Part shown: piece by piece, positions 1-8,158 of the stretch
Position numbering within the stretch: position 1 is the first letter of the stretch
Layout of the letters: each line of letters begins with the position of its first letter
Source of the DNA: Nocardia exalbida NBRC 100660
GTDB lineage: Bacteria; Actinomycetota; Actinomycetes; Mycobacteriales; Mycobacteriaceae
Assembly (NCBI RefSeq): GCF_000308575.1
Contig: NZ_BAFZ01000069.1
Span: 1 to 42,527, forward strand
Direction of reading: 5' to 3'
Length of the DNA stretch: 42,527 bases
Notes under the pieces: model-generated
What the model was told of the DNA's origin: nothing
Databases searched by the model: none
The model's input: the letters and a program-made list of their open reading frames with translations, nothing else
Position numbers and translations under genes: made by a program

Positions 1-1
1 C

Positions 2-829
2 TCCATCGTCGCCGCGGGGACGGTTCCTCTCGTTCTCGCGCTGGTGGGAACCGGTACGGCGAACGCAGAGCCCGATCACCCCGCTCCGGTGACCAGAACG
101 GATTCCACCGAGCAGGCCCAGTGGCCCGGGGCCGAGGCGCCGAACGTGCGCCCGTACGAGGGCCTGCGAATCCCGGACGACGTCCTGAGTTCGTTGCAGT
201 GGGCACGTCCGTTGCCGGATCACCAGTACCTGGCTCCGGTGGAAGGGCTGCACGCTCCCGTTCCGGTCGCCCCCGTGCCGCCGATCGCACCGCCTTCGGG
301 CAAATTGCGCTTCGGTGACGTGCAGGTCGACGCACCGGAGTGGCTCTACCGGGAGCAGGCGATCCAGATCAACGACAGCTCCGCGATGGCCGAGGCCAAT
401 ATGGCGACGTTCCTCGATTCGATCGGGATGGAGCGCACGAGGTCCGACCGCGTCGCCGGGCAGACCATGGGCGCCGCCGCGATCGGCGCGGCGGCGGGCT
501 TCGTGTTCGCCAGCCCGTTCGCGTTGTTCGGGGCGGCCATGGGCGGGGGTCTCGGCCTGGCCATCGGTCTGCCGTTCGCGCCGATCGGCCTCGCCGCGGG
601 CCCGGTCGGCGCCGCGTATGGTGCGGCCCTGATGGCGGCCCCGCTGTCCGCCATCGGCGCGGGCATCGGCGCGGGTCTCGGGGCGGTACACGCGCTCAGC
701 GCGCCTCCGCGGGCGCTCAGCGCGCCGGCGCCGGGAGCGGAGGCCACCGAGCCTGCTCCGGAGGCCACGGAGTCGGCTCCGGAGGTCGCCGAGCCTGCTC
801 CGGTGACCGCGGATACGGCCAACGGCTGA
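2..829 (+). CDS. Secreted Ala/Gly-rich protein of unknown function, 5' end outside window
   Basis: The reading frame is open from base 2 and runs to a TGA at 827-829, so the start codon lies upstream of the window. The first visible residues are a hydrophobic signal-peptide core ending in TANA-EP, a good signal peptidase I site, so the product is probably exported. The mature part begins with a Pro-rich stretch, continues with a soluble segment, and then has a long Gly/Ala-rich hydrophobic region (about bases 460-690) that could insert in or span a membrane. It ends in an acidic tail that repeats EATEPAP-like units. An internal GTG at 44 would cut into the signal peptide and is not a credible start. 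No family is recognised and no enzymatic motif is visible. Confidence 0.75.
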   Translation, partial: SIVAAGTVPLVLALVGTGTANAEPDHPAPVTRTDSTEQAQWPGAEAPNVRPYEGLRIPDDVLSSLQWARPLPDHQYLAPVEGLHAPVPVAPVPPIAPPSGKLRFGDVQVDAPEWLYREQAIQINDSSAMAEANMATFLDSIGMERTRSDRVAGQTMGAAAIGAAAGFVFASPFALFGAAMGGGLGLAIGLPFAPIGLAAGPVGAAYGAALMAAPLSAIGAGIGAGLGAVHALSAPPRALSAPAPGAEATEPAPEATESAPEVAEPAPVTADTANG

Positions 830-860
830 TCGGATGACAGTTCCGAGGAGCGAGCCGAAA

Positions 861-904
861 GGGTGGGAACCCGACGACGCTGTCGGGCTCCCATCCTTTC
901 TTTC
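861..904 (+). terminator. Rho-independent terminator after the first gene
   Basis: An inverted repeat (left arm 861-875, right arm 882-896) pairs through a GGGTGGGA arm and a perfect CCCGAC/GTCGGG inner stem, with one mismatch and one G-U pair. The loop is 6 nt, and a run of T and C (TTTCTTTC) follows. It lies 31 nt after the stop codon of the upstream gene and suits termination of rightward transcription. Confidence 0.75.
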
Positions 905-966
905 TCCATGTCTCGGGTGAACTACACCTGTCCGAGACGAAATCGACAGACTGCACGGTCTGTTCA

Positions 967-1617
967 TCAGACGTTCAGCAGCGCCCCGGTACGGGTGAAC
1001 AAGCTGCCACCCGCCGCCAGCGGCAGCCGGGTCTGCGTCAACCCCGTCGTCGCCGCGGCGCGTTCGTCCGGATAGACGAGTTCGCTCTCCAGCGCCCGAG
1101 GCGCGGACAGCGCGTCGTCGGCCGGTGTGCCCGCGCCCAGCGCCAACCGGTGGCGCAGGAGCGGCACGTCGTCCACGTCGGCGATCAGGTCTCCCTGCCA
1201 CTCGCCGCCGTCCTCGCCCGCGCGGCCGACCTGGACGCGTTCGCGCATGCGCAGCCGGGCGCCGGAGGCCAACCGAATCGTGGTGACGGTGTGGTGCCGC
1301 GCGCCACCGGCGACGATCATCGGCTCGGGATCGAAATCCAGCGTTCCCCCGCTACCGACCTCCAGGTGCCAGCGGCCGGACGACAGAAGCGTCGCCGCAC
1401 CCGGTAGCGCGAGAGTCGCCGCGACGGAGCGCACCACCAGTTCGGCGCCGGGCGCGACCACGATCGCGATGTCGAGTTCGTCCCCGCCCAGCGGTGTGGC
1501 GGCGGTGCCGATCAGATGGACCGTTCGCGGGCCGGTGCGGCGGGCCGACAACCCGCCGCTCGCATGGATCTCCGGAAGGGCCGCCGGGTGGGCGACTATT
1601 CGTAATTCGGTGCGCAC
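967..1617 (-). CDS. ureD: Urease accessory protein UreD (UreH)
   Basis: This 216-aa protein matches the UreD family in length and pattern. It has an N-terminal GGLSARRTG-type segment, a central MIVAGGARH/RLRMRERVQVGR beta-rich region, and a C-terminal region ending in LFTRTGALLNV. UreD binds apo-urease and, with UreF and UreG, forms the complex that delivers nickel to the active site. The start is GTG at 1617, nine bases after the ureG stop, so the two are translated from one leftward transcript in the order ureF-ureG-ureD, as in mycobacteria. The ribosome binding site is weak, suggesting translational coupling. The structural genes ureABC are not present on this strand upstream of ureF. Confidence 0.88.
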   Translation of the reverse strand: MRTELRIVAHPAALPEIHASGGLSARRTGPRTVHLIGTAATPLGGDELDIAIVVAPGAELVVRSVAATLALPGAATLLSSGRWHLEVGSGGTLDFDPEPMIVAGGARHHTVTTIRLASGARLRMRERVQVGRAGEDGGEWQGDLIADVDDVPLLRHRLALGAGTPADDALSAPRALESELVYPDERAAATTGLTQTRLPLAAGGSLFTRTGALLNV

Positions 1618-1626
1618 CGGCGGCGC

Positions 1627-2340
1627 TCAGTACGCGGCGGCGGATTCGTCCGCGCGGTCCCGCTCGGCGACCGCGCGCAACTGCTCGCGCACCCAGGCCA
1701 GCACCGGTGTCGCCGCGGGATCCTCGGTGAGCGAGACGAGCACCGTCGGCCGGTCCGCGCGCACCCGCGCCGCGTCGCGCTCCATCACGCCGAGATCCGC
1801 GCCCACCAGCGGCGCCAGATCGGTCTTGTTGACCACCAGCAGGTCCGAGAAGGTCACGCCGGGGCCGCCCTTGCGCGGGACCTTGTCGCCGCCCGCCACG
1901 TCGACCACGAAGATCTGCACGTCGATCAGGCCGGAGGAGAAGGTCGCGGTCAGGTTGTCGCCGCCGGATTCGACCAGGATCAGATCCAGCGGCGGGTTGG
2001 CGGCGACCAGGTCCTCGATCGCGTCGAGGTTGGCGGTGATGTCGTCGCGGATGGCGGTGTGCGGGCAACCGCCGGTCTGCACGGCGGTGATCCGCTCGTC
2101 CGGCAGGACCGCGTGCCTGCGCAGGAAATCGGCGTCCTCGGTGGTGTAGATGTCGTTGGTCAGCACCGCCAGCGACAGTTCGTCGCGCAACTGCCTGCAC
2201 AGCGCGGCCACCAGCGCGGTCTTGCCCGAACCGACCGGGCCGCCGATGCCGATGCGCAGCGCCTCTCCGGGCGTGCGGGTCCGTTTCGGCCGATCGTGAC
2301 CGTGGTCGTGCGGCTCACCGTCGATCAGATGCGGGGGCAT
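1627..2340 (-). CDS. ureG: Urease accessory GTPase UreG
   Basis: A 237-aa SIMIBI-class GTPase that powers nickel insertion into urease. It shows the P-loop GGPVGSGKTAL near residue 35, the conserved TNDIYTTEDA segment, the metal-binding CPH motif in QTGGCPHTAIRDD, ESGGDNLTATFS, and the guanine-specificity motif NKTD. The N-terminal tail is His-rich (HLIDGEPHDHGHD), as in other actinobacterial UreG proteins that work without a separate UreE nickel chaperone. No ureE is seen nearby. ATG at 2340 has a clear AAGGAG box upstream. It lies 25 nt after ureF and 9 nt before ureD. Identification is secure; whether it serves a urease encoded elsewhere cannot be seen here. Confidence 0.96.
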   Translation of the reverse strand: MPPHLIDGEPHDHGHDRPKRTRTPGEALRIGIGGPVGSGKTALVAALCRQLRDELSLAVLTNDIYTTEDADFLRRHAVLPDERITAVQTGGCPHTAIRDDITANLDAIEDLVAANPPLDLILVESGGDNLTATFSSGLIDVQIFVVDVAGGDKVPRKGGPGVTFSDLLVVNKTDLAPLVGADLGVMERDAARVRADRPTVLVSLTEDPAATPVLAWVREQLRAVAERDRADESAAAY

Positions 2341-2365
2341 GGCGCGGTCTCCTTCTTCCTGGGCT

Positions 2366-3031
2366 TCAGCTCGCGAACAGGGGCATGTCGCGTTGCCGAT
2401 GACGCTCGGCGAGCACGTCCTGCAGCGGATCGGACATCGCGGCGAGACCGGTCACGGCCTCGGCGGCGACGCGGTCGCACAGGCCGGCCAGCCGGATCGT
2501 GCACGCGGCGATCGCGGCGGGATCCAATGCCAGCAGACGCTGAGCGGCGGTGGCGGCGCCGGTCAGGGTCGTGTAGACGACCACGCCCGCGATTTCCCGG
2601 GCCGGGACCGAGGCAGCCGCGCCTGCCATGCCGAAGACCGTGGACAGATGCGGCGTGGTGCCCAGCGGCGACCAATCGTGCCGGGGCCAGAGCTGTCTCG
2701 CCAGGCGCAACAGGCCACGGCCCTGCGCGCGCGATGCGGCCCGCGCGGCGGGGGCCGGCGTGCGCGCGTCGGCTTCCGCCTCGGCGCGCGCCGGATCCAG
2801 TTCGCCCGCGCACACCGCCGCGGCAAGCGAAGCGGCCACCAACCCCGCCGTCCGGATCCTGCGGCGCAGATACAGCTCCACCGTCGCGGCGTCGCGGACC
2901 GAGCCGGACGCGACGGCTTCTTCCACGCCGCCGGAGTGCACGTGACCGCCGATCGGCAGCCGAGAGTCGGCGAGCGCGAGCACCATCGTCAGGCCGGACG
3001 CAGCCGGACCGGTCGCAGTGGATGCACGCAC
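2366..3031 (-). CDS. ureF: Urease accessory protein UreF
   Basis: This 221-aa helical protein carries the UreF hallmarks: LALADSRLPIGGHVHSGGVEEAV near the N-terminus and a C-terminal SDPLQDVLAERH segment. UreF bridges UreD and UreG and controls GTPase-driven nickel delivery. The GTG start at 3031 is preceded by AGGA at suitable spacing. It is the first urease gene of the leftward cluster. Upstream on the same strand, 51 nt away, is an SDR gene, not ureC as in the usual ureABCFGD order. The protein looks intact, so the accessory module has either been separated from its structural genes or has lost them. Confidence 0.92.
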   Translation of the reverse strand: MRASTATGPAASGLTMVLALADSRLPIGGHVHSGGVEEAVASGSVRDAATVELYLRRRIRTAGLVAASLAAAVCAGELDPARAEAEADARTPAPAARAASRAQGRGLLRLARQLWPRHDWSPLGTTPHLSTVFGMAGAAASVPAREIAGVVVYTTLTGAATAAQRLLALDPAAIAACTIRLAGLCDRVAAEAVTGLAAMSDPLQDVLAERHRQRDMPLFAS

Positions 3032-3082
3032 CGGTCGATCCTATGTCCCGGCGGGCCGAGCGGACGTCCCGGTCGGCGCGGG

Positions 3083-3952
3083 TCAGCGGCGGAAGGCGCG
3101 TTCCATGAGGCGCTGGGCGCGGCCGCGGGTCAGGTCGGTCCACGCCTGCACCGGGGCCGACCACCACGGGGCGATCTCCCGCGGCTTGGCGGTCGCCGCG
3201 TGGCAGACCAGGTCGGCGGCCTCGTCCACGGTCAGCCCGGGGACGCGGCTGAAGTCGGTGGGCGCGCTCATCCTGGTGTGCACGAGCGGCAGGTAGATCG
3301 AGGTGGTGGTGACGCCGTCGCGGGCCACCTCGGCCGCGACACTGCGCAACCAGACGTCGAAGGCGGATTTCGACGCGCCGTAGGCCGCCCAGCGGGGCGC
3401 GGGCGGCATGCGCACGCCCCAGGTGGACACATTGACGATATGGCCCGCTCCGGCGGCGCGCATGGCGGGCAGCAGCGTGAGCAGCAGGCGCACCGGGCCG
3501 AGGTAGTTCACATCGATGGTGCGGGTGAAATCGTGGAAACGGTCGTAGGACTCCGCGATCGGGCGGCGGATCGACTTGCCCGCGTTGTTGATCACCACGT
3601 CGAGGCGGCCGTGCTCGTCGAGGAGCCCGCGGCCGAGCCGTTCGACGGCGTCCATGTCCGTCAGATCGGTGGGGTAGGTGTGCGCGACACCGCCCGCGGC
3701 GGTGATCTCCGCGGCCAGCCGGTCGAGTTCGTCACCGGAGCGGGCCACGAGCAGGACGATCGCGCCCGCCGCGGCCAGCTTGCGCGCACTGGCCTTGCCT
3801 ATGCCGTGCGAGGAACCGGTGACCAGCACGATCTTGCCGCCCACCGCGGCGCGCAACGCCTGCTCGCGCGGACGCGATGTGGGGTACAACAGCCGCGTCG
3901 CCACCCGTTCGGCGATCGGCCGGCCGTTTCTGGAGGCCTTGGCGTGGTTCAC
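3083..3952 (-). CDS. Short-chain dehydrogenase/reductase (SDR), lipid-reductase-like
   Basis: This 289-aa classical SDR has an N-terminal extension of about 40 residues before the Rossmann motif TGSSHGIGKA. It also has the NNAG motif in VINNAGKSIRR, the catalytic Ser in VNVSTWG, and the YGASK catalytic Tyr/Lys pair. The extension, the long substrate loop and the basic C-terminus (TRGRAQRLMERAFRR) resemble SDRs that act on fatty acyl or other lipid substrates in mycolata; the substrate itself is inference. It is the first gene of a leftward run that continues into ureFGD 51 nt downstream, and it is divergent from the membrane-protein gene at 4161. The 208-bp space to that gene holds both promoters; I could not pick one out with confidence. 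Confidence 0.85.
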   Translation of the reverse strand: MNHAKASRNGRPIAERVATRLLYPTSRPREQALRAAVGGKIVLVTGSSHGIGKASARKLAAAGAIVLLVARSGDELDRLAAEITAAGGVAHTYPTDLTDMDAVERLGRGLLDEHGRLDVVINNAGKSIRRPIAESYDRFHDFTRTIDVNYLGPVRLLLTLLPAMRAAGAGHIVNVSTWGVRMPPAPRWAAYGASKSAFDVWLRSVAAEVARDGVTTTSIYLPLVHTRMSAPTDFSRVPGLTVDEAADLVCHAATAKPREIAPWWSAPVQAWTDLTRGRAQRLMERAFRR

Positions 3953-4160
3953 GAACTCGACTGTAGGCGTCGATCAGGACACCCACCCGGGGTTCGTGTG
4001 ATCAAGTCCCCGCCGCTGCGCCGGACCTGGGAGGCGCGGCGATACACGACTCGAGCATTTCTACTCACGCGTGCGGCAGCGGCAATGTGCTCGAATGTAG
4101 GTTCTACGGAGACTCTTTCGCCGGGCTACGTCCCGGCACACAAGCCGAGGGGGAAACACC

Positions 4161-4889
4161 GTGTCGACGCCGGACACGCAGGTCTCGATCGCCCAATGGA
4201 TCGCGCGCGGGCTCGCGATCGTGGTGCTGGTCCCGATCCGCCTGTTATGGGAGGGCATTCTCCTGCTCGGCCGCGTCACCGGAGCGGCGCTCGTGTTCGT
4301 CGCGCGGCATCTGCTGGTTCCGGTAGCCGAACTGATCTGGCACTGGATGCTGCGGCCCGCGTGGATCTTCGCGAAGGACTTCCTATGGGGCTGGGTGCTC
4401 CAGCATCTGCTGTGGGGCTTGGTGCTCACGCCGTTGGCCTCCCTCCTGCTGGAGTACCTGCTGCGACCGCTGCGGCGAGCGGTGGAGATCTTCCTGTGGC
4501 GCAAGGTGATTCGCCCGGCGGGGGCTTGGCTGCTGCGGTGGGTGGTGTCCCCGATCGTCTACGCCGTCGCCTGGGTGTGCCGCTGCACCGTCGAATGGCT
4601 GATCGTCTGGCCCCTGTCGCAATTATGGCGTTGGGTGCTCCGCCCGCTGTGGAACGTGGCGCGCGCGACCGCGCGGTACGGGTGGCGGGTGGCCGCTCGC
4701 ATCGTGGGCGTGCTCGTGGTGATGCCGTGCCGGGCGGTGTACCGCTTTGTGCTGCGCCCGGTGTTCGCCGCCTTCGCTGTGGTCTGGCACGCGCTGGTGG
4801 TGCGTCCGGTCCGATGGGTGCACGGCACGATCGTCCGGCCGATGAACCGCTGGGCGGCCGAGGTCGTGGCGACGGTGTTCGGCCGCTGA
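4161..4889 (+). CDS. Membrane protein made of six proline-bounded Trp/Arg-rich repeats
   Basis: A 242-aa very hydrophobic protein rich in Trp, Val and Arg. From residue 54 to 227 it contains six short units of 12-13 residues that start and end with proline, such as PVAELIWHWMLRP, PLASLLLEYLLRP, PLSQLWRWVLRP and PVRWVHGTIVRP. Each is separated by a longer hydrophobic spacer of 16 to 27 residues. The pattern suggests repeated re-entrant or interfacial hairpins with positive Arg-Pro turns, not ordinary transmembrane helices. The GTG start at 4161 has a GAGGGGGA box 6 nt upstream. Similar Trp/Arg/Pro-repeat proteins occur in actinobacteria as hypothetical proteins, but I know of no assigned function. 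It is convergent with the drug-exporter gene, whose stop codon is 10 nt away. Confidence 0.8.
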   Translation: MSTPDTQVSIAQWIARGLAIVVLVPIRLLWEGILLLGRVTGAALVFVARHLLVPVAELIWHWMLRPAWIFAKDFLWGWVLQHLLWGLVLTPLASLLLEYLLRPLRRAVEIFLWRKVIRPAGAWLLRWVVSPIVYAVAWVCRCTVEWLIVWPLSQLWRWVLRPLWNVARATARYGWRVAARIVGVLVVMPCRAVYRFVLRPVFAAFAVVWHALVVRPVRWVHGTIVRPMNRWAAEVVATVFGR

Positions 4890-4898
4890 TCGCGCGGC

Positions 4899-6371
4899 TC
4901 AGCGCGGTCCGGGCGAGGCGAACCGCGCGATCAGCGCCATCGCGGTGAGCGCCGTCGCACCAACGGCCACCGCGACGTGCATGCCGTCGACGAAGGAGCC
5001 GCGCGCCGCCTCCACCAGCGCCGCGTCACCGGCGGCCCGCTGGATCGTCTCGCCGAGCGTCCCCGCGTAGTCGCCCCCGGACCGGAAGATCAGCGCCGCG
5101 AGCGACCCGAGCAGTGCCAAGCCCAGCGCGTTGCCCAGCTCGAAACTTGTCTCCGAGATGCCGACCGCCGACCCGGCCCGCTCCGGCGGCACCGAGGACA
5201 CCGACACCTCGGACACCAAGGTGAACGCCAGACCGTAGCCGACTCCGGCGATCGTGGACCCGGCAAGATACCACCCCAGCCCGTCGTGCGCGCCGACACC
5301 GAGCAGCATCAGGTTGCCCGCCGCGGAGGCCAGCAAGGCGAACACGAAGGTGGCACGAGCGCCGAAGCGATGTCCGACCCGGGCGCCGCCCACCGAGCAG
5401 ACGAAAACGGCGATCGCCATCGGAATGCCGAGCACGGCCGCGGCCAGCGGTGTGCGCCCGGTCACCGACTGCAGGTAGACGCTGGTCAGATAGCTCAGCC
5501 CGGCCAGCGACATCATCCCGGTCAGACTGGCGCCGATGGCCACCGAGAACCGGGGCCGGGCGAACAGGCGCAGGTCGAGCAGAGGTTCGTCGAGCCGGCG
5601 CTGCCTTCGCACGAACACCGTCAGGATCACCACGCCGACCAGCGCGATGACGATCGCCTGCGCGTCGATGCCTTCGGTCGCGGCGTGTTTGATGCCGTAC
5701 ACCACCGGCAGGATGCCGCCGATCGACAGGGCGACGCTCGGTAGGTCCAGCGGGCCCCGCACGCCCGCCCGGTGTTCGGGCAGGACGAACGGACCGAGGA
5801 CGAGCAGCATCAGCAGCACCGGGATGTTGATGAGGAACACCGAACCCCACCAGAAGTGGTGCAGCAGTACGCCACCGATGATCGGCCCGACGGCAGAGCC
5901 TCCGGCGAAGAACGCCGTCCAGACGCCGATCGCGGCGGCTCGCTCCCGCGCATCCGGGAACAGGCTCGAGATCAGCGCCAGGCTGGACGGCAGCAGCGTC
6001 GCCCCGCCGATGCCCATCAGCGCTCGCGCGGCGATCAGCACGCCCGCGCTGGGCGCGAACGCGGCGATCACCGAGGCGATGCCGAACACCGCGGCGCCCA
6101 CCAGCAGGATGTTGCGCCGACCGATCCGGTCACCGAGATTGCCCATGGTGATGAGCAGTCCCGCGATCAGGAAGCCGTAGATGTCCAGGATCCACAGCTG
6201 CTGGTCCGCCGACGGGTCCAGGTCCAGCGTCAGGGTCGGCATCGCGAGGAACAGCACCGAGATGTCCATCGACACCAGCAGCACCGGCAGCAGGAGGACC
6301 GCGAGGCCCAGCCAGGCGCGGCGCGAGCCGGTCGTGGACGGTGCGGTCCGCACCGGCTGCACGTCTGTCAT
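4899..6371 (-). CDS. MFS multidrug exporter, DHA2 family (QacA/SmvA type)
   Basis: A 490-aa 14-helix major facilitator of the drug:H+ antiporter-2 family. Visible hallmarks are the first-helix SMDISVLFLAMPTL, typical of QacA/SmvA-type exporters, the loop 2-3 motif GNLGDRIGRRN, and the antiporter motif-C-like GGSAVGPIIGG. It likely expels cationic or lipophilic compounds across the inner membrane. ATG at 6371 is chosen because MTDVQP begins 9 nt after a GAGAGGA box; a longer open frame upstream runs through the divergent regulator gene and is not coding. The TetR gene starts 60 bp away on the other strand, with palindromes in between, so regulation by that repressor is likely. Confidence 0.92.
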   Translation of the reverse strand: MTDVQPVRTAPSTTGSRRAWLGLAVLLLPVLLVSMDISVLFLAMPTLTLDLDPSADQQLWILDIYGFLIAGLLITMGNLGDRIGRRNILLVGAAVFGIASVIAAFAPSAGVLIAARALMGIGGATLLPSSLALISSLFPDARERAAAIGVWTAFFAGGSAVGPIIGGVLLHHFWWGSVFLINIPVLLMLLVLGPFVLPEHRAGVRGPLDLPSVALSIGGILPVVYGIKHAATEGIDAQAIVIALVGVVILTVFVRRQRRLDEPLLDLRLFARPRFSVAIGASLTGMMSLAGLSYLTSVYLQSVTGRTPLAAAVLGIPMAIAVFVCSVGGARVGHRFGARATFVFALLASAAGNLMLLGVGAHDGLGWYLAGSTIAGVGYGLAFTLVSEVSVSSVPPERAGSAVGISETSFELGNALGLALLGSLAALIFRSGGDYAGTLGETIQRAAGDAALVEAARGSFVDGMHVAVAVGATALTAMALIARFASPGPR

Positions 6372-6393
6372 CGCCGAACATCCTCTCGCTGGC

Positions 6394-6429
6394 GCGTACG
6401 TCGTACGCATGAGTCCGGGTACAGTGTAC
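6394..6429. promoter_or_regulatory. Tandem palindromes, probable TetR operator
   Basis: The space between the divergent exporter and TetR genes contains GCGTACG-T-CGTACGC (6394-6408), a perfect 7-bp inverted repeat around one base, and GTACA-G-TGTAC (6419-6429), a perfect 5-bp inverted repeat. Both share the GTAC core. The second overlaps a TACAGT hexamer six bases before the TetR ATG, so binding would block a leaderless TetR transcript and probably the exporter promoter as well. Binding is inferred. Confidence 0.6.
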
Positions 6430-6431
6430 GC

Positions 6432-7106
6432 ATGCTGCATCGGGCCGCCATAGTCGATACCGCGATCGAGCTCGCCGACGCCGAAGGCTTGGACGCGCTG
6501 TCCATGCGGCGCATCGCCGACCGGCTCGGGGTCGGCGCCATGTCGCTGTATCGCCACGTCGCGAACAAAGACGAACTGCTCGCGCTGATGACCGACGAAG
6601 TGGCCCGGCGCAATCCGTACCCCTCCCCCGAAGGACAGCGGTGGACCTGGCGCGACCGGGTTCGCATCGCCGCCGAGATCGACTGGGCCCTGTACCGGCG
6701 GCATCCGTGGGTGCTGCTCACCTTCGCCACTCCGCGCTACAGCTTCGGGCCGCAGAGCCTGGCCTGCCTGGCCTGGTTGGTGGACGGCTTCCTGGAACTC
6801 GGCGTGTCCACCCGCGAGGCGACCGGTATGTCGTTCTCGGTGTGGAATCACATCTCCGGCGCGACGCTGCCGGAGATCAGCGCGGATCTGATGGCGCGCA
6901 AAGGCATGGACCCCGGCGGGGACAACGGGCTGCGGACGCTGCTGAACGGCACGGGGCAGGATTCGATCCCTTCCGTCCTGACCGATCTGGCCGGCAGCGG
7001 TGTGCGCGATCTGACGCAGGAGGAACTGCTCTACGACGGACTCGACGCGCTCTGCGACGGATTCGAGGCCAGGGCCGCGCGCCGCGATCGGTTGACCTCG
7101 ACCTGA
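6432..7106 (+). CDS. TetR family repressor (TetR_C-type) of the adjacent exporter
   Basis: A 224-aa regulator with an N-terminal TetR helix-turn-helix (AIELADAEGLDALSMRRIA followed by LGVGAMSLYRHVANKDELL). The C-terminal ligand-binding domain resembles the TetR_C group that senses hydrophobic drugs (WRDRVRIAAEIDWALYRRHPW). The ATG at 6432 has no Shine-Dalgarno sequence, but a TACAGT -10-like hexamer ends six bases upstream, which suggests leaderless transcription; that is common in this order. It is divergent from the MFS exporter across two palindromes and is followed 49 nt later by an MDR oxidoreductase on the same strand. The latter may belong to the same regulon. Confidence 0.9.
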   Translation: MLHRAAIVDTAIELADAEGLDALSMRRIADRLGVGAMSLYRHVANKDELLALMTDEVARRNPYPSPEGQRWTWRDRVRIAAEIDWALYRRHPWVLLTFATPRYSFGPQSLACLAWLVDGFLELGVSTREATGMSFSVWNHISGATLPEISADLMARKGMDPGGDNGLRTLLNGTGQDSIPSVLTDLAGSGVRDLTQEELLYDGLDALCDGFEARAARRDRLTST

Positions 7107-7155
7107 GTTGATGTTGCAGGCTGGCCGGCGACCGCCTCACGACCAAGGAGTCACC

Positions 7156-8148
7156 GTGCACGCCATTCGCCTCCATGCCTTCGGCCCGGCCGAGAACCTG
7201 CGCTACGAACCCGTATCCGATCCCGTGCCGGGCCCCGGCCAGGTCCGCATCGCGGTGGCCGCCGCCGGTGTGCATCTGGTCGATACGACGCTGCGCAGGG
7301 GCGAGGCCGGGCCGTTTCCGGCGCCCGAGCTGCCGACCATCCCCGGGCGCGAAGTCGCGGGCACGGTGGATCGCGTGGGCGCGGGCGTGGCCGCGAGCCT
7401 GCTGGGCGCGCAGGTGGTGGCCCATCTCGGCGCGGTGCCCGGCGGTTACGCCGAACTGGCCGTCACCGACGCCGAACGGCTGCACGAGATCCCGGTGAAC
7501 CTGGACGCGGCGGAGGCGGTGGCGATGATCGGCACCGGCCGGACCACCATGGGAATCCTCCAGTTCACCGAACTGAAGCCCGGCAGCGTCGTGCTGGTGA
7601 CGGCCGCCGCGGGCGGCATCGGCACCCTGCTCGTGCAGTATGCGAAGAACGCCGGAGCCACGGTGATCGGCTTGGCCGGTGGTCCCGCGAAAGTGGATCG
7701 GGTGCGGCGCAACGGCGCCGACCTGGCGGTGGACTATCTGTCGCCGGACTGGCCCGAGCGGGTCCGTGCGCGCGTCGGCGACCACGGGACGAACGTGCTG
7801 TTCGATTCCGTGGGCGGCGACGTCGCCCGCACCGGCATCGATCTGCTCGCACCGGGCGGGCAGCATCTGGTCTACGGCTGGTCGGGCAAGTCGGCCGCCG
7901 AGGGACCGGTGCGGCTTTCCGCCGAGGAACTGGCCGAACGCGCCATCACCTCGGAGATGGTGATCGGCCCGCCGATGGCGGCGCGTGCGGGCGGCGATCT
8001 GCGCGTGCTCGAGGACCGCGCCATGGCCGAGGCGGCCGCAGGCCGGCTGCGCCCCGCGATCCATCGCTTCGCGCTCGCCGACGCGGCCGCCGCGCACCGC
8101 GCGCTGGAGACTCGCGCGACGACCGGCAAGGTGGTGCTGGAGCCCTAG
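7156..8148 (+). CDS. Zinc-independent MDR family oxidoreductase (quinone reductase-like)
   Basis: A 330-aa medium-chain dehydrogenase/reductase of the quinone oxidoreductase type. It has a GroES-like N-terminal domain (FGPAENLRYEPVSDPVPGPGQV, then TIPGREVAGTVDRVG) and a nucleotide-binding domain with the AAAGGIGTLLVQYAKNAGATVIG Rossmann motif. It lacks the cysteine cluster that binds structural zinc, so it is probably an NADPH-dependent quinone or enone reductase. The GTG at 7156 is chosen because AAGGAG lies 5 nt upstream. It follows the TetR gene on the same strand and may be co-transcribed, fitting a detoxification role. Its stop lies 10 nt from the stop of the convergent methyltransferase gene. 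Confidence 0.88.
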   Translation: MHAIRLHAFGPAENLRYEPVSDPVPGPGQVRIAVAAAGVHLVDTTLRRGEAGPFPAPELPTIPGREVAGTVDRVGAGVAASLLGAQVVAHLGAVPGGYAELAVTDAERLHEIPVNLDAAEAVAMIGTGRTTMGILQFTELKPGSVVLVTAAAGGIGTLLVQYAKNAGATVIGLAGGPAKVDRVRRNGADLAVDYLSPDWPERVRARVGDHGTNVLFDSVGGDVARTGIDLLAPGGQHLVYGWSGKSAAEGPVRLSAEELAERAITSEMVIGPPMAARAGGDLRVLEDRAMAEAAAGRLRPAIHRFALADAAAAHRALETRATTGKVVLEP

Positions 8149-8158
8149 CCGAGCGGGT

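Noticed and set aside
2339..4948. Very long plus-strand open frame (869 codons) opposite the ureFG and SDR genes
   Set aside because: It is antisense to well-supported genes, is rich in Arg/Gly/His, and arises from the high GC content on the opposite strand.
5772..6431. N-terminal extension of the TetR frame upstream of its ATG
   Set aside because: It lies antisense within the MFS gene and would be Arg/Asp/Gln-rich; the TetR HTH begins directly after the ATG at 6432.
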